From: Oscillospiraceae bacterium | GTDB taxonomy: Bacteria > Bacillota > Clostridia > Oscillospirales > Acutalibacteraceae | DNA length: 64,000 nucleotides | Reading direction: 5' to 3' | NCBI GenBank assembly: GCA_015066565.1 | Contig: SVOB01000001.1 | Coordinates: 1,116,001-1,180,000 of the forward strand | In this document: positions 24,177 to 33,508 of the stretch, piece by piece | Numbering within the stretch: position 1 is the stretch's first letter | Layout: every line of letters starts with the position of its first letter | The notes under the pieces: generated by a model | What the model saw: only the letters and a program-made list of their open reading frames with translations | What the model was told of the DNA's origin: nothing | The model's database searches: none | Position numbers and translations under genes: made by a program

Positions 24177-24857
24177 ATGAGATTGCTTATCGCTGAAGAC
24201 GAGCTCGATTTAGCCGAGGCTCTTACAGTGTTTTTTGAAAGAAACCAGTTTACCGTTGACGCAGTCAACGACGGACTGTCGGCATACGAATACGCCGGCG
24301 CAGACGACTATGACGCGATTATTCTCGACGTTATGATGCCTAAAATGGACGGTATCGAAGTGCTTCGCAGACTTCGCGCCGACGGGAATACAACGCCTAT
24401 TATGATGCTTACCGCAAAGGCGCAGAAGGACGACAGAATAACGGGCTTTGACGCAGGCGCCGACGATTATCTTCCGAAGCCGTTTGAGCCTGACGAGCTT
24501 TTAAGCAGGGTTCGGGCAATTCTAAGAAGAAAAGAAAACTATAAGCCGTCGGTTATGACCTACGGCGATATAACCTTAAGCCCCGTGAGCGATATGCTCG
24601 AATGTAAAACGGGAAAAAGCGTACGTTTGAGCGGCAGGGAATTTCAGGTTATGGAGCTTTTTATGCATTTGCCGAAAACCGTTCTTTCAGCCGATAAAAT
24701 AATGGAACGCGTCTGGGGCTGGGACTCCGACGCCGAAATAAACGTAGTCTGGGTTCATATTTCCAATCTTCGGAAAAAGCTCAAGAGCTTAGGCTCAACC
24801 GTAACCATTCACGCAAACCGAGGTCTCGGTTATATTATGGAGGCTGAAAATGATTAA
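24177..24857 (+). CDS. OmpR/PhoB-family response regulator
   Basis: A 226-residue DNA-binding response regulator. The receiver domain has the acidic pocket (EDE at 7-9), phospho-acceptor Asp51 in ILDVMMPKMDG, and Lys in YLPKPF. A winged-helix domain follows (LSGREFQVMELF, VWVHISNLRKKL). It should be phosphorylated by the kinase encoded with an 8-bp overlap downstream. The mirrored 11-bp-phased direct repeats ahead of the VTC and beta-helix genes fit this class of regulator and make that region its likely target. Confidence 0.93.
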   Translation: MRLLIAEDELDLAEALTVFFERNQFTVDAVNDGLSAYEYAGADDYDAIILDVMMPKMDGIEVLRRLRADGNTTPIMMLTAKAQKDDRITGFDAGADDYLPKPFEPDELLSRVRAILRRKENYKPSVMTYGDITLSPVSDMLECKTGKSVRLSGREFQVMELFMHLPKTVLSADKIMERVWGWDSDAEINVVWVHISNLRKKLKSLGSTVTIHANRGLGYIMEAEND

Positions 24858-26106
24858 AAGGCTTCGCAGAAAATTCATAACCATTTCGATTGTTGCGGTT
24901 TCTTCCGTAATGGTCCTGCTTTTTGTCCTTGTCAACGTTGCGAATTTCATTTCGGTCAATTCAAAGCTCAATAACACTATCGAAATGATTTCCTCAAACC
25001 AAGGTATTTTCCCCGAATTTGAAGAGAGAAAGCAACCTCCCGAGGGCGAAATGAAAGAGCCGAGAGAAAGCGGCTTTGACCGTCAGTTCAACGAAGAAAC
25101 ACCGTTTTCAACAAGATATTTTGTTCTCTATTTCACCGCGAACGGCGAAAAGATAAAGTCAAATCTTGACCGTATAGCCGCCGTCACGGAAGAGGACACC
25201 GAGCAGTTTATCTCTCTCGCCTTAAAGCACGGCGAGGGCTACGGCTTTACGGACGGTTACAAATACAAGGTCGTTCCTCAGTCAGACGGCAGCTTTATGG
25301 CGGTATTTCTCAATGACGAAAGAGAGATAAGCTCAGCTTTTACAATTTTAATCGTTTCGCTTTGCGCTACGGTAATTTGTATAGCCTTAATCTGTATAAT
25401 TATCGTTCTGTTTTCAAAGCGGGCTATGGACCCCGTTATTCAGTCCAATCAGAAACAGAAGCAATTTATCACCGACGCTTCTCACGAATTAAAAACCCCG
25501 ATAACCGTTATAACTACAAGCCTGAGCGTGCTTGAAATGGAGGTCGGAAAGCAAAAATGGATTGACAAGGCGAAAGCCCAGACCGAAAAGCTAAAGGACC
25601 TTGTAAACTCGCTTGTCACCCTTTCGAGAATGGACGAGGAGGAAAACCCGCTTGAGCAAAAGAACTTTGATTTAAGCCTTGCTCTTAAGGAAACCGCCGA
25701 GTCGTTTTCGGATTTCGCCGAAAGTCAGGGTCACCCGCTGAAAATTGAAGTCGAGCCTGACATAACCTATTGCGGCGACGAATATTCCTTAAGACAGCTT
25801 TCTTCGATTTTAATCGACAACGCCGTCAAATACGCTTCGGAAAACACGCCGATTTCGTTCTCTCTTAAAAGGGAGAAAAAGGGCGTAACCGTAACGACCG
25901 AAAACGAATGTGACAGCATTAACGAAGCCGAGCTTGACAGGCTTTTTGACCGCTTTTACCGCGCGGACAAGGCTCGCTCGGGCGAGAAAAAGGGCTTCGG
26001 AATAGGTCTTTCGATTGCCAGAAGCATCTGCGAAGCCCACAGGGGCGAAATAAGGGCGGTAAGCGACGGCAAAAAAACAATAAAATTCATAGCAAAACTC
26101 AAATAA
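24850..26106 (+). CDS. Sensor histidine kinase
   Basis: A 418-residue membrane kinase. Two transmembrane segments (about 14-36 and 165-190) flank an extracytoplasmic sensor of about 130 residues rich in charged residues (QPPEGEMKEPRE). The dimerisation domain carries His212 in ITDASHELKTPI. The ATPase domain has an N box (SSILIDNAVKYA), a G1-like region and GFGIGLSIARSICEAHRG. The gene overlaps its response regulator by 8 bp and is followed by a terminator. No known ligand-binding domain is recognisable in the sensor region. Confidence 0.92.
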   Translation: MIKRLRRKFITISIVAVSSVMVLLFVLVNVANFISVNSKLNNTIEMISSNQGIFPEFEERKQPPEGEMKEPRESGFDRQFNEETPFSTRYFVLYFTANGEKIKSNLDRIAAVTEEDTEQFISLALKHGEGYGFTDGYKYKVVPQSDGSFMAVFLNDEREISSAFTILIVSLCATVICIALICIIIVLFSKRAMDPVIQSNQKQKQFITDASHELKTPITVITTSLSVLEMEVGKQKWIDKAKAQTEKLKDLVNSLVTLSRMDEEENPLEQKNFDLSLALKETAESFSDFAESQGHPLKIEVEPDITYCGDEYSLRQLSSILIDNAVKYASENTPISFSLKREKKGVTVTTENECDSINEAELDRLFDRFYRADKARSGEKKGFGIGLSIARSICEAHRGEIRAVSDGKKTIKFIAKLK

Positions 26107-26115
26107 AAGAGCCTG

Positions 26116-26144
26116 AGCGGACGTCGGATTGACGTCCGCTTTTT
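26116..26144 (+). terminator. Two-component operon terminator
   Basis: A perfect 10-bp stem (AGCGGACGTC with GACGTCCGCT, 26116-26140) with a 5-base loop is followed by TTTT. Confidence 0.88.
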
Positions 26145-26171
26145 CCCGCTTTTGAGCCTTATTATATATAA

Positions 26172-26200
26172 TTGACTTGTATAAATAAATATGGTATAAT
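26172..26200 (+). promoter_or_regulatory. Promoter of the LicD/opine surface-glycan operon
   Basis: TTGACT (26172-26177), a 17-bp spacer and TATAAT (26195-26200) lie 72 bp upstream of the first gene. It is one of the closest matches to consensus in the window. Confidence 0.85.
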
Positions 26201-26272
26201 TGCTGTGTATGTTATATACTATAATTTACAAAATTTTGTAAAAAATAATTTCAGTGGAAACAGGAGAAGATT

Positions 26273-27331
26273 ATGTATTATCTCGACAATAACATCAAGA
26301 CTCTCGACCGTATCTTTGACCAACACAAAAGAGAGGGATATTTAAGGCTTGACCTTAACGAAAACCCCGGCGGACTTGATACAGATTTCATCAAAGAGGT
26401 TTTAAAGGACGTTGACCGGGAATTCGTGTCCCAGTATCCCGAAACCCTCGAATTCACCGAGGTTCTCGCCGACTATCTCGGCACGGATATTACCCATCTC
26501 TGCCTCGTCAACGGCTCGTCGGAGGGTATAAGATATATCATCCAGGCTTTCTCGGCTCCCGGCGGAAAAATCGTCGGCGTTGTTCCGACTTACGCCATGT
26601 TTGAGGTCTATTCAAAAATGTTCGGCAGGAACTTTATTCCCGTTGAATACACCGAAGACCTTAAAATGCCTATTGAAAACATTATTGCGAAGCTCAGCCC
26701 CGACGTTCAGCTCTTAATTCTTCTTGCTCCGAACAACCCGGTAGGCAACGCTTACACCGACGAAGAGGTTGAAACGCTTCTGAAGGTTGCGAAGGAAATG
26801 GAAATCACCGTCCTTATCGACGAGGCTTACCATTATTTCTGCCCGAAGACCTATATCAAGCGCGCTCTTAACGACGAGCATATCTTCGTTACGAGAACCT
26901 TCTCAAAGCTGTTCTCGCTTGCAGGCGCAAGACTCGGTTACGTTGCAGGCTGGCCCGAGGGCATAGCTATGGTCCAGAAGCTTTGCACTCCCCATAACGT
27001 AAACGCTTTCGCTATGGCTTTCGCAAAGAAGATTATCCAGACCGACGGTATGATAGACCACCTTGTCGCTCTTCATAAGGAGGGCCGTGACTATCTTATA
27101 AAGGCTCTTGACGAGAACGGCTATCCCCATCACGGCGACGAGGGCAACTTCATCTTCATCAAGCCGAGAACAGACGCCGTCGCTCTCGTTGACAGGATGA
27201 AGAGCGAAAAAGGAATTCTCATAAAGCACTATTCCGGAATCGGTATGCTCGGCACCTGCCTTCGCGTTACAACCGGCGAAAAGCAGTATATGGAGCGCTT
27301 TATGAACGCTCTTCTCGAATTAGATAAATAA
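26273..27331 (+). CDS. PLP-dependent class I/II aminotransferase (HisC/CobD-like)
   Basis: A 352-residue fold-type I PLP enzyme. The lysine that binds PLP is in TRTFSKLFSLAGARLGY, the Asp in VLIDEAYHYF contacts the pyridine ring, and NGSSEGI binds the phosphate. The relatives include histidinol-phosphate aminotransferase and CobD-type decarboxylases of phospho-amino acids. No his or cobalamin genes are nearby. As first gene of an operon with LicD, cytidylyltransferase and opine-dehydrogenase genes, it probably makes an amino or amino-alcohol precursor for a glycan substituent. Transamination versus decarboxylation cannot be decided here. One base separates it from the next gene. Confidence 0.85.
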   Translation: MYYLDNNIKTLDRIFDQHKREGYLRLDLNENPGGLDTDFIKEVLKDVDREFVSQYPETLEFTEVLADYLGTDITHLCLVNGSSEGIRYIIQAFSAPGGKIVGVVPTYAMFEVYSKMFGRNFIPVEYTEDLKMPIENIIAKLSPDVQLLILLAPNNPVGNAYTDEEVETLLKVAKEMEITVLIDEAYHYFCPKTYIKRALNDEHIFVTRTFSKLFSLAGARLGYVAGWPEGIAMVQKLCTPHNVNAFAMAFAKKIIQTDGMIDHLVALHKEGRDYLIKALDENGYPHHGDEGNFIFIKPRTDAVALVDRMKSEKGILIKHYSGIGMLGTCLRVTTGEKQYMERFMNALLELDK

Positions 27332-27332
27332 T

Positions 27333-28169
27333 ATGGAAAATAACTCTCTTTCGGCTGTTAAGAATATTGAAAAGGACATTCTTAAAAAGCTGTTAAGCGT
27401 ATGCGAGGAAAACAACTTAAGAATTTTCGCCGACGGCGGAACGCTTTTGGGCGCGGTACGCGAAAAGCATTTCATTTCGTATGACGACGATATTGATATG
27501 GCTATGCTCCGCGAGGACTACGACCGACTTATGAAAATCGGTCCGTCGCTTTTTGAATATCCTTATTTCTTTCAGTGCGCTTACACCGACAAGGGTTATT
27601 TCCGTCCCCACATACAAATCCGACGCTCCGACACCTGCGGCGCGTTGGATTTTGAACTTGATTATGTAGAATTTAATCAGGGTATTTTCGTTGACGTGTT
27701 CCCGCTTGACGGCGTGCCTGAGGACAACCTCGGGGGTAAAATTCAGTGGTTTGAAATTAAATTCTTAAAAAGATTTATGAACCTGCTTTACAGCCCCGTT
27801 CCGTCCGGCTCCGCCGCAAAGGGACTTGTTAAAAAATTCCTTAAACCTTTAGGGAAAATAATAAAAAGAGAAAGCTGTTACGAAAAATTTGAAAAAATCT
27901 GTAAAAGATATTCGGCTTCGTCCGATACCGTAACGCTTCTCTCCTTTAACGCCGATTACCGTATGCGGCTTCTTGAGAAAAAATGGTATGACAAAACGGT
28001 TTATCTTCCGTTTGACGAGCTTTCGGTTCCCTGTCCCGAAAAATACGAGGACGTTCTCGTAAAAAAGTTCGGGGACTGGAAAACGCCGTCAAAGGGAACG
28101 TTGCACGGTGACGTTATTTTTGACACCGAAAAAAGCTACGAAGAAATTAAAAAGAAAAACGGGGTGTAA
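27333..28169 (+). CDS. LicD-family phosphotransferase (first copy)
   Basis: A 278-residue LicD protein of the nucleotidyltransferase fold. The catalytic block is FADGGTLLGAVREK followed by SYDDDIDMAM, with metal-binding Asp51-Asp53 and Asp55. LicD enzymes move a phospho-alcohol such as phosphocholine from a CDP carrier to a glycan. The CDP donor could be made by the TagD-like enzyme three genes downstream. It is cytoplasmic with a basic C-terminal half. It lies one base after the aminotransferase and two bases before the second LicD gene. Confidence 0.88.
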   Translation: MENNSLSAVKNIEKDILKKLLSVCEENNLRIFADGGTLLGAVREKHFISYDDDIDMAMLREDYDRLMKIGPSLFEYPYFFQCAYTDKGYFRPHIQIRRSDTCGALDFELDYVEFNQGIFVDVFPLDGVPEDNLGGKIQWFEIKFLKRFMNLLYSPVPSGSAAKGLVKKFLKPLGKIIKRESCYEKFEKICKRYSASSDTVTLLSFNADYRMRLLEKKWYDKTVYLPFDELSVPCPEKYEDVLVKKFGDWKTPSKGTLHGDVIFDTEKSYEEIKKKNGV

Positions 28170-28171
28170 AT

Positions 28172-29242
28172 ATGCTCAGTCGTTTGCGAAAAAAAATCAG
28201 AACGGTTTTCATTAACCGTGTTTTAAGAAAAATTCTGCCGACCTATATTGCCCAGAGACGTCTTGAATCTTACGTCAAGAAGGACGTCGGCGCTATTGTA
28301 AACAAACAAGAATATCTTTTCTGGCTTTCGGAAAATCGGGAGGGCGAATCCCTTTCGGACACAAAAAAGCGTGTGTTTGCGAAAATTCCGCCCGCCGAGG
28401 GTATTCTCAGGGATATTCAGCTTCTCGCTTTGAGAATTCTCTGCGAGCTTGACGCCATCTGTAAGGAAAACTCGATTGATTATTGGGTAATGGGCGGAAC
28501 GATTATCGGCTCTGTAAGACACAAGGGCTTTATTCCGTGGGACGACGACGTCGATATCGGAATGATGAGAAAAGACTATGACAAATTAAAGGAAGTTCTT
28601 AAGAACAGCGACAAGCTTGACGTGCTTGAATTCTATAACTTCAACGGTCTTTACAGAATTCCCAAGGTTGTTCTCAAAAACTCCGAAACGAAGCTCGCTA
28701 TCGACATTATTCTTTTCGATTTCACCGATTTTTCGGACTACGATATTCCCGAGGATGCAACCCTCGAGGAGAAATATGATATTGTCTGGGATGTTCAGAA
28801 GGTTTACCGTCAAAGGTATGTACGCAAGCTCAAGTCGCTTAAATTCCAGCACAGAGACGTTATAAAGACAGACCTTATAAGAAACGAAAAGAGATTCGCA
28901 AAGACAAGCGCAATCACTCAAAAATATATTGACAAATGCAAATACAGATATGACGACGGCAACGTCGTTATCTGGGGTATCGACAACTTCACAAGCAAGG
29001 CTCCCGACAAGAGACGTCTTTACACGAAGGAATCCGTTTTCCCGCTTACCGAGCTTGAATTTGAAGGCAAGTTCTTCCCTGCTCCGAACGACTATATGGA
29101 TATGATTACCCGTGAAGCGGGCGACATCTGGTCCTTCCCCGGAGACATAGGAAAGCCGAAGTTCTTCAGCGAGGCTCAGCTCGCCGAGGAATACGCAAAG
29201 AGCAAGGAAGCTATGAAAGCCGTTTTTGGCAAGGAGGATTGA
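28172..29242 (+). CDS. LicD-family phosphotransferase (second copy)
   Basis: A 356-residue LicD protein with a basic N-terminal extension of about 75 residues absent from the first copy. The active site reads VMGGTIIGSVRHKGFIPW followed by DDDVDIGM (Asp124-126). The two copies are clearly divergent, so they likely use different acceptors or act on successive residues rather than being a recent duplication. The gene is embedded in the operon with gaps of 2 and 3 bp on its two sides. Confidence 0.88.
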   Translation: MLSRLRKKIRTVFINRVLRKILPTYIAQRRLESYVKKDVGAIVNKQEYLFWLSENREGESLSDTKKRVFAKIPPAEGILRDIQLLALRILCELDAICKENSIDYWVMGGTIIGSVRHKGFIPWDDDVDIGMMRKDYDKLKEVLKNSDKLDVLEFYNFNGLYRIPKVVLKNSETKLAIDIILFDFTDFSDYDIPEDATLEEKYDIVWDVQKVYRQRYVRKLKSLKFQHRDVIKTDLIRNEKRFAKTSAITQKYIDKCKYRYDDGNVVIWGIDNFTSKAPDKRRLYTKESVFPLTELEFEGKFFPAPNDYMDMITREAGDIWSFPGDIGKPKFFSEAQLAEEYAKSKEAMKAVFGKED

Positions 29243-29245
29243 CGG

Positions 29246-30364
29246 ATGAACGTTACCATAGTCGGCGCAGGCAATATGGGTCTTGCGATGGTAGGCTATC
29301 TCGCTCTTAAGGGCGAAGACAGGGTTACCCTTTACACCCGCAAGCCTCTCCCGAAAGAGATGACTCTTAAGGATGTTGAGGGCGGCGTTCTTGAAAAGAC
29401 GGATAACTACGCAGTTACCTCTTCAAAGGAGGAAGCCTTCGGCAACGCGGATATTATTTTCTGCACCTACCCCGCATTTTTAAGAATTAAATTTATAAAT
29501 GAAATATCGGATTACCTCAAGGCAGGCCAGCGAATCGGCTTCGTCCCCGGTTACGGCGGCGCCGAATATGCCTGCAGAGACCTTATCAAAAAGGGCGTTA
29601 TAGTTTTCGGTCTTCAGCGCGTTCCGTATGTTGCCCGTCACGAAAACAACGAAAACGGCGTTACGGCGGGTATTCTTTCAAAAAAGAATACGCTTTATCT
29701 CGCTACAATCCCCTATAAATACACTGACGAGACGGCTGCTATGGTCGGAAAGCTTCTCGATATTCCCTGTCAGCCGCTGAAGGAATATCTTTCAATAACT
29801 CTCGCCCCGTCAAACCCGCTTCTTCATATTACGGGTATGTACACCGCCTTTAAGGATTATAAAGACGGCGACACCTATCCTGACGAAATTCCCTTCTATG
29901 AACAGTGGACGGACGAAACGAGCGAGATTCTTTTCAGATATGACGAAGAGGTTCAGGAAATCTGCAGAAAGCTGAGCCCGCTTGATTTAAGCGACGTTGT
30001 TTCGCTTCCGATTTACTACGAATCACCTACTCCCGAGGCTATGACGAAAAAGCTTCAGAGCATTGAATCGTTCAAAGCGGTAAGAGTTCCGCTTAAAAAG
30101 GAGGGCGACAGCTTCGTTCCCGACCTCAATTCAAGAATGTTTATTGAGGATTTTCCGTTCGGCGTTTGTATTCTCAAGGCGTTTGCGCTTATGCTCAAAG
30201 TTGATTCACCCGTGATTGATATGATGCTCGCCTTCTATAAAAGGCTTTCGGGCATTGAATACTTTAAGGAAAACGGCGAATTCGGCAAGGACATTTCTTC
30301 AAGCGGAATTCCCCAGAATTTCGGTCTTGAAACCCCGCAGGATATTTTAGATTTTTATATTTAA
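29246..30364 (+). CDS. Octopine/nopaline dehydrogenase-family (opine dehydrogenase-like) enzyme
   Basis: A 372-residue NAD(P)-dependent enzyme. The N-terminal Rossmann motif is VGAGNMGLAM (residues 6-15). The second domain has SNPLLHITGMY with the conserved catalytic His and RMFIEDFPFG, both typical of the opine dehydrogenase family. Opine dehydrogenases reductively condense an amino group with an alpha-keto acid. Carboxyethyl amino-acid substituents are known in some bacterial surface polysaccharides. In this operon it could build such a secondary-amine acid for transfer by LicD; that is inference. It starts 3 bp after the second licD gene. Confidence 0.83.
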   Translation: MNVTIVGAGNMGLAMVGYLALKGEDRVTLYTRKPLPKEMTLKDVEGGVLEKTDNYAVTSSKEEAFGNADIIFCTYPAFLRIKFINEISDYLKAGQRIGFVPGYGGAEYACRDLIKKGVIVFGLQRVPYVARHENNENGVTAGILSKKNTLYLATIPYKYTDETAAMVGKLLDIPCQPLKEYLSITLAPSNPLLHITGMYTAFKDYKDGDTYPDEIPFYEQWTDETSEILFRYDEEVQEICRKLSPLDLSDVVSLPIYYESPTPEAMTKKLQSIESFKAVRVPLKKEGDSFVPDLNSRMFIEDFPFGVCILKAFALMLKVDSPVIDMMLAFYKRLSGIEYFKENGEFGKDISSSGIPQNFGLETPQDILDFYI

Positions 30365-30379
30365 CGAGGCAAAAACAAA

Positions 30380-31726
30380 ATGAAAAAAGTTATTACCTAC
30401 GGAACATACGACAAGCTGCATTTCGGCCACATAAGACTTCTTGAAAGGGCGAAGGCGCTCGGCGACTATCTTATCGTAGGCGTTACCGCCGACGACTTCG
30501 ACAGAACAAGGGGTAAGATTAACGTTCAGCAGCCGCTTGAGGAGAGAATCGAAGCGGTTAGGGCAACGGGTCTTGCGGACGAAATCATAGTCGAGGAATA
30601 CGAGGGTCAGAAAATTGACGACATAAGAAGGCTCGGCGTTGATATTTTCACCGTCGGCTCGGACTGGGTAGGCCAATTTGACTACCTCAACGAATACTGC
30701 AAGGTGGTTTATCTTGAAAGAACCGCCGGCGTTTCGAGCAGCGAGCTTCGCGCCGAACAGGTTTCGTTAAACCTCGGCCTTGTCGGAAAAAAGCGTTCGC
30801 TCGTCAAGTTCATTAACGAAAGCGGGTTTGTAAACGGCGTTAATATCAAATACACCTGCACAATCGGCGAAAAAATCGGCAACAGCGAAATTGAGGAGTT
30901 TCCCTATGACCGCGATTCGTATCTTGATATGCTCTCAAAGGTTGACGCCGTATATATCGCTTCGGCGCCTGCGCTTCACTACGAGCAGGTTTTAACCGCC
31001 ATTGAACAGGGAAAGCACGTTTTCTGCGAAGCTCCCGTCGCTCTTAAGGCGAGCGAGTGCGAAAAGCTTTTTGAGCTCGCAAAGGAGCGCGGCGTAATCC
31101 TTATGGAATCGGTCAAGACCGCTTATATGAACGCCTATGTGCGCCTGCTTCTTCTTGTAAAGAGCGGACGTATCGGCGACGTTGTTTCAATCGACGCTAC
31201 CTGCACCTCTCTTAAGGATATTTCGGGCGTTCCCGAGGAAGAGCTCAGCCAGAACTGGAACAGTATCTGCGCCTGGGGTCCGACGGGTATGCTTCCCGTT
31301 TTCCAGATTCTCGGAACGGACTACAGCCACAAGAACATAATTTCAAAATGTATTGATAAAAACAAAACCTACGATATTTTCACTAAAATTGATTTTGAAT
31401 ACCCTTCTGCCGTTGCGACCGTAAAGGTAGGTAACGGAATAAAATCCGAGGGCGAGCTTATCATCTCGGGTACAAAGGGCTATATTTACGTTCCGTCCCC
31501 GTGGTGGAAAACCGATTATTTCGAGGTTCGCTATGAAAATTCCGCCAACAACAAGCGTTATTTCTATCAGCTTGACGGCGACGGAATCCGCTATGAAATA
31601 GTCGCTTTCGCGAAGGCCGTGTTTGAGGGCAAAACCGCAAACTACTATCTCGAAAACAATATTTCAAAAACCGTTTCTTCAGTCATCGAAGATTTTTACG
31701 CAAAAAAAGACACAACCAATATCTGA
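30380..31726 (+). CDS. TagD-like cytidylyltransferase fused to a degenerate Gfo/Idh/MocA domain
   Basis: A 448-residue two-domain protein. Residues 1-130 closely resemble glycerol-3-phosphate cytidylyltransferase: GTYDKLHFGHIRLLERAK contains the HxGH motif, and GSDWVGQFDYL and ERTAGVSSSELR follow. It should form a CDP-linked alcohol. Residues about 137-448 resemble a Gfo/Idh/MocA oxidoreductase (VYIASAPALHYEQVLTAIEQGKHVFCE), but the usual EKP motif reads EAP, losing the catalytic lysine, and the glycine-rich NAD loop reads GLVGKKR. The second domain may be non-catalytic or altered. The gene fits LicD genes that need a CDP donor. Confidence 0.85.
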   Translation: MKKVITYGTYDKLHFGHIRLLERAKALGDYLIVGVTADDFDRTRGKINVQQPLEERIEAVRATGLADEIIVEEYEGQKIDDIRRLGVDIFTVGSDWVGQFDYLNEYCKVVYLERTAGVSSSELRAEQVSLNLGLVGKKRSLVKFINESGFVNGVNIKYTCTIGEKIGNSEIEEFPYDRDSYLDMLSKVDAVYIASAPALHYEQVLTAIEQGKHVFCEAPVALKASECEKLFELAKERGVILMESVKTAYMNAYVRLLLLVKSGRIGDVVSIDATCTSLKDISGVPEEELSQNWNSICAWGPTGMLPVFQILGTDYSHKNIISKCIDKNKTYDIFTKIDFEYPSAVATVKVGNGIKSEGELIISGTKGYIYVPSPWWKTDYFEVRYENSANNKRYFYQLDGDGIRYEIVAFAKAVFEGKTANYYLENNISKTVSSVIEDFYAKKDTTNI

Positions 31727-31746
31727 TAACCTATCGGGAGACATTG

Positions 31747-32514
31747 ATGATTAAAAAATTAAAAGAAAACAAGTTTCTTTTTGAAGAGCTTGTCAAAAGA
31801 GATTTCAAGAAAAAGTATACGAGAACAGTGCTCGGCGTTGTCTGGAGCTTGCTGTCCCCGCTTCTTCAGTTGCTTGTAATGAGCCTTGTATTCAAGGAGT
31901 TTTTCGGAAGAAACACGCCGCATTACACAATCTACCTTTTCTGCGGCACCCTTGTTTTCAACTATTTTAAAGAGGCGACAAAGGGCGGTATGACGGCTCT
32001 TGTTTCCAACGCCAGTATTTTCACAAAGGTAAACGTTCCGAAATATCTTTTCCTTTTTTCAAAGAACATTCAGGCGTTAATCAATTTCCTGCTTACGCTT
32101 ATTATTTTCGCTATCTTCCTTGCGTTTGACAAAATCGTTCCAACGTGGAGGTTTGTTCTTCTTATTTACCCGATAGCGTGCCTTATCGTGTTCAATATAG
32201 GCGTCGGAATGGTGCTTTCGGCTATGAACGTATTTTTCAGGGATATAGCCTATCTTTACGATATTTTCTGTATGCTTCTGTCTTACCTTTCCGCAATTTT
32301 CTACAACATTGACAGGTTTGACGAAAAGGTTCAGATATTCTTTATGTTAAACCCTATGTACTGCTACATAAGTTATTTCAGGGAAATAGTTATAAACGCG
32401 TCTGTTCCCGGCCCCTATCACCATGCGGCGTGCGCCGTTTACGCAATAGTTATTCTTCTTATCGGCGCCTGGACCTACAGACATTATAATCAGAAGTTCC
32501 TTTATTATCTGTAA
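31747..32514 (+). CDS. ABC-2 type polysaccharide export permease (TagG-like)
   Basis: A 255-residue integral membrane protein with about six helices. It begins with the cytoplasmic amphipathic segment FLFEELVKRDFKKKYTRTVLG that is typical of TagG/Wzm permeases of wall teichoic acid or O-antigen export. An in-frame TTG at 31744 exists; the ATG at 31747 is preferred behind CGGGAG. It pairs with the ATPase 13 bp downstream. Together they imply that the operon's glycan is finished in the cytoplasm and exported by an ABC route, not by a flippase. Confidence 0.9.
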   Translation: MIKKLKENKFLFEELVKRDFKKKYTRTVLGVVWSLLSPLLQLLVMSLVFKEFFGRNTPHYTIYLFCGTLVFNYFKEATKGGMTALVSNASIFTKVNVPKYLFLFSKNIQALINFLLTLIIFAIFLAFDKIVPTWRFVLLIYPIACLIVFNIGVGMVLSAMNVFFRDIAYLYDIFCMLLSYLSAIFYNIDRFDEKVQIFFMLNPMYCYISYFREIVINASVPGPYHHAACAVYAIVILLIGAWTYRHYNQKFLYYL

Positions 32515-32527
32515 ACGGAGGATAGAT

Positions 32528-33484
32528 ATGAGTATTATTCAGGCAAAAGGCGTATCCATCCGATATATTACGGGTGATTTTAAGGATATAGGCCTTAAGG
32601 AATATGTAATAAAAAAAATAACGCGCAAATATAAGGTCAAGGAATTCTGGGCGGACAAGGACATTACCTTTTCGCTTGAACAGGGCGATATGCTCGGCAT
32701 TATCGGCTCTAACGGCGCAGGGAAATCCACCCTTCTTAAAGCCGTTTCGGGCATTATGATTCCCACAAAGGGTCATATGGAGTGCCATGGCTCTATTGCG
32801 GCGCTTCTTGAGCTGACAAGCGGCTTTGACAAGGACCTTACGGTTAAGGAAAACACCTATCTTCGCGGCGCTATGCTCGGCTATACCCGTGAATTTATGG
32901 ACGAAAAATATAAAGAAATTATTGAGTTCGCCGAGCTTGAGGAATTTGAGGACAGAGCCTATAAACAGCTTTCAAGCGGTATGAAAAGCCGACTTGCGTT
33001 CTCAATCGCCTGTCTTGTAAAGCCCGATATTATTATTCTTGACGAGGTTTTATCGGTAGGCGACGGCGCATTCCGTAAAAAGAGCGGCAACAAGATGAAG
33101 GAAATTCTTGACACGGGCGTTACGGGAATTATAGTTTCCCACTCGATTTCTCAGATAAGGGAAATGTGCAATAAGGTTCTCTGGCTTGACCACGGCAACC
33201 AGATTGCTTTTACCGACGAGGTTATGCTCTACTGCGACGCATACGAAGAATTCCTTTTGACCAAAAAGCTTCCCAAGACTAAGGAAGATATTTTCAAGCT
33301 TGCCCAAGGGCATGACGAACGTCTTGAAAAGGAAAGACTTGAAAAGCAGTTGAAGGAACAGAAACGGCTTGAAAAGGTTCTTGAATCGGGTACTTCCGAG
33401 GCTGCTATTGACGCGGCTATAAACGTTTTGCGTAAAAACAGACCCGAGCTTTTAAACGCCGACCTTATTTCAGGCGACAAATAA
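32528..33484 (+). CDS. Polysaccharide export ABC ATPase (TagH/Wzt-like)
   Basis: A 318-residue ATP-binding subunit. Walker A is GSNGAGKST (60-68), the signature is LSSGMKSRL, Walker B is DIIILDEVLSVGD, and the H-loop is VSHSISQI. After residue 250 there is a highly charged, probably coiled-coil tail (HDERLEKERLEKQLKEQKR), in place of the larger C-terminal domain of full TagH or Wzt. It couples ATP hydrolysis to glycan export with the permease upstream. The ATG follows GGAGG. Confidence 0.92.
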   Translation: MSIIQAKGVSIRYITGDFKDIGLKEYVIKKITRKYKVKEFWADKDITFSLEQGDMLGIIGSNGAGKSTLLKAVSGIMIPTKGHMECHGSIAALLELTSGFDKDLTVKENTYLRGAMLGYTREFMDEKYKEIIEFAELEEFEDRAYKQLSSGMKSRLAFSIACLVKPDIIILDEVLSVGDGAFRKKSGNKMKEILDTGVTGIIVSHSISQIREMCNKVLWLDHGNQIAFTDEVMLYCDAYEEFLLTKKLPKTKEDIFKLAQGHDERLEKERLEKQLKEQKRLEKVLESGTSEAAIDAAINVLRKNRPELLNADLISGDK

Positions 33485-33508
33485 TTTTCAGAAGACGGAG
33501 GAACCCCG

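Noticed and set aside
26273-27331. Histidine biosynthesis gene hisC
   Set aside because: The fold matches the HisC family, but no his genes are nearby and it heads a surface-glycan operon, so a pathway label would be unsupported.
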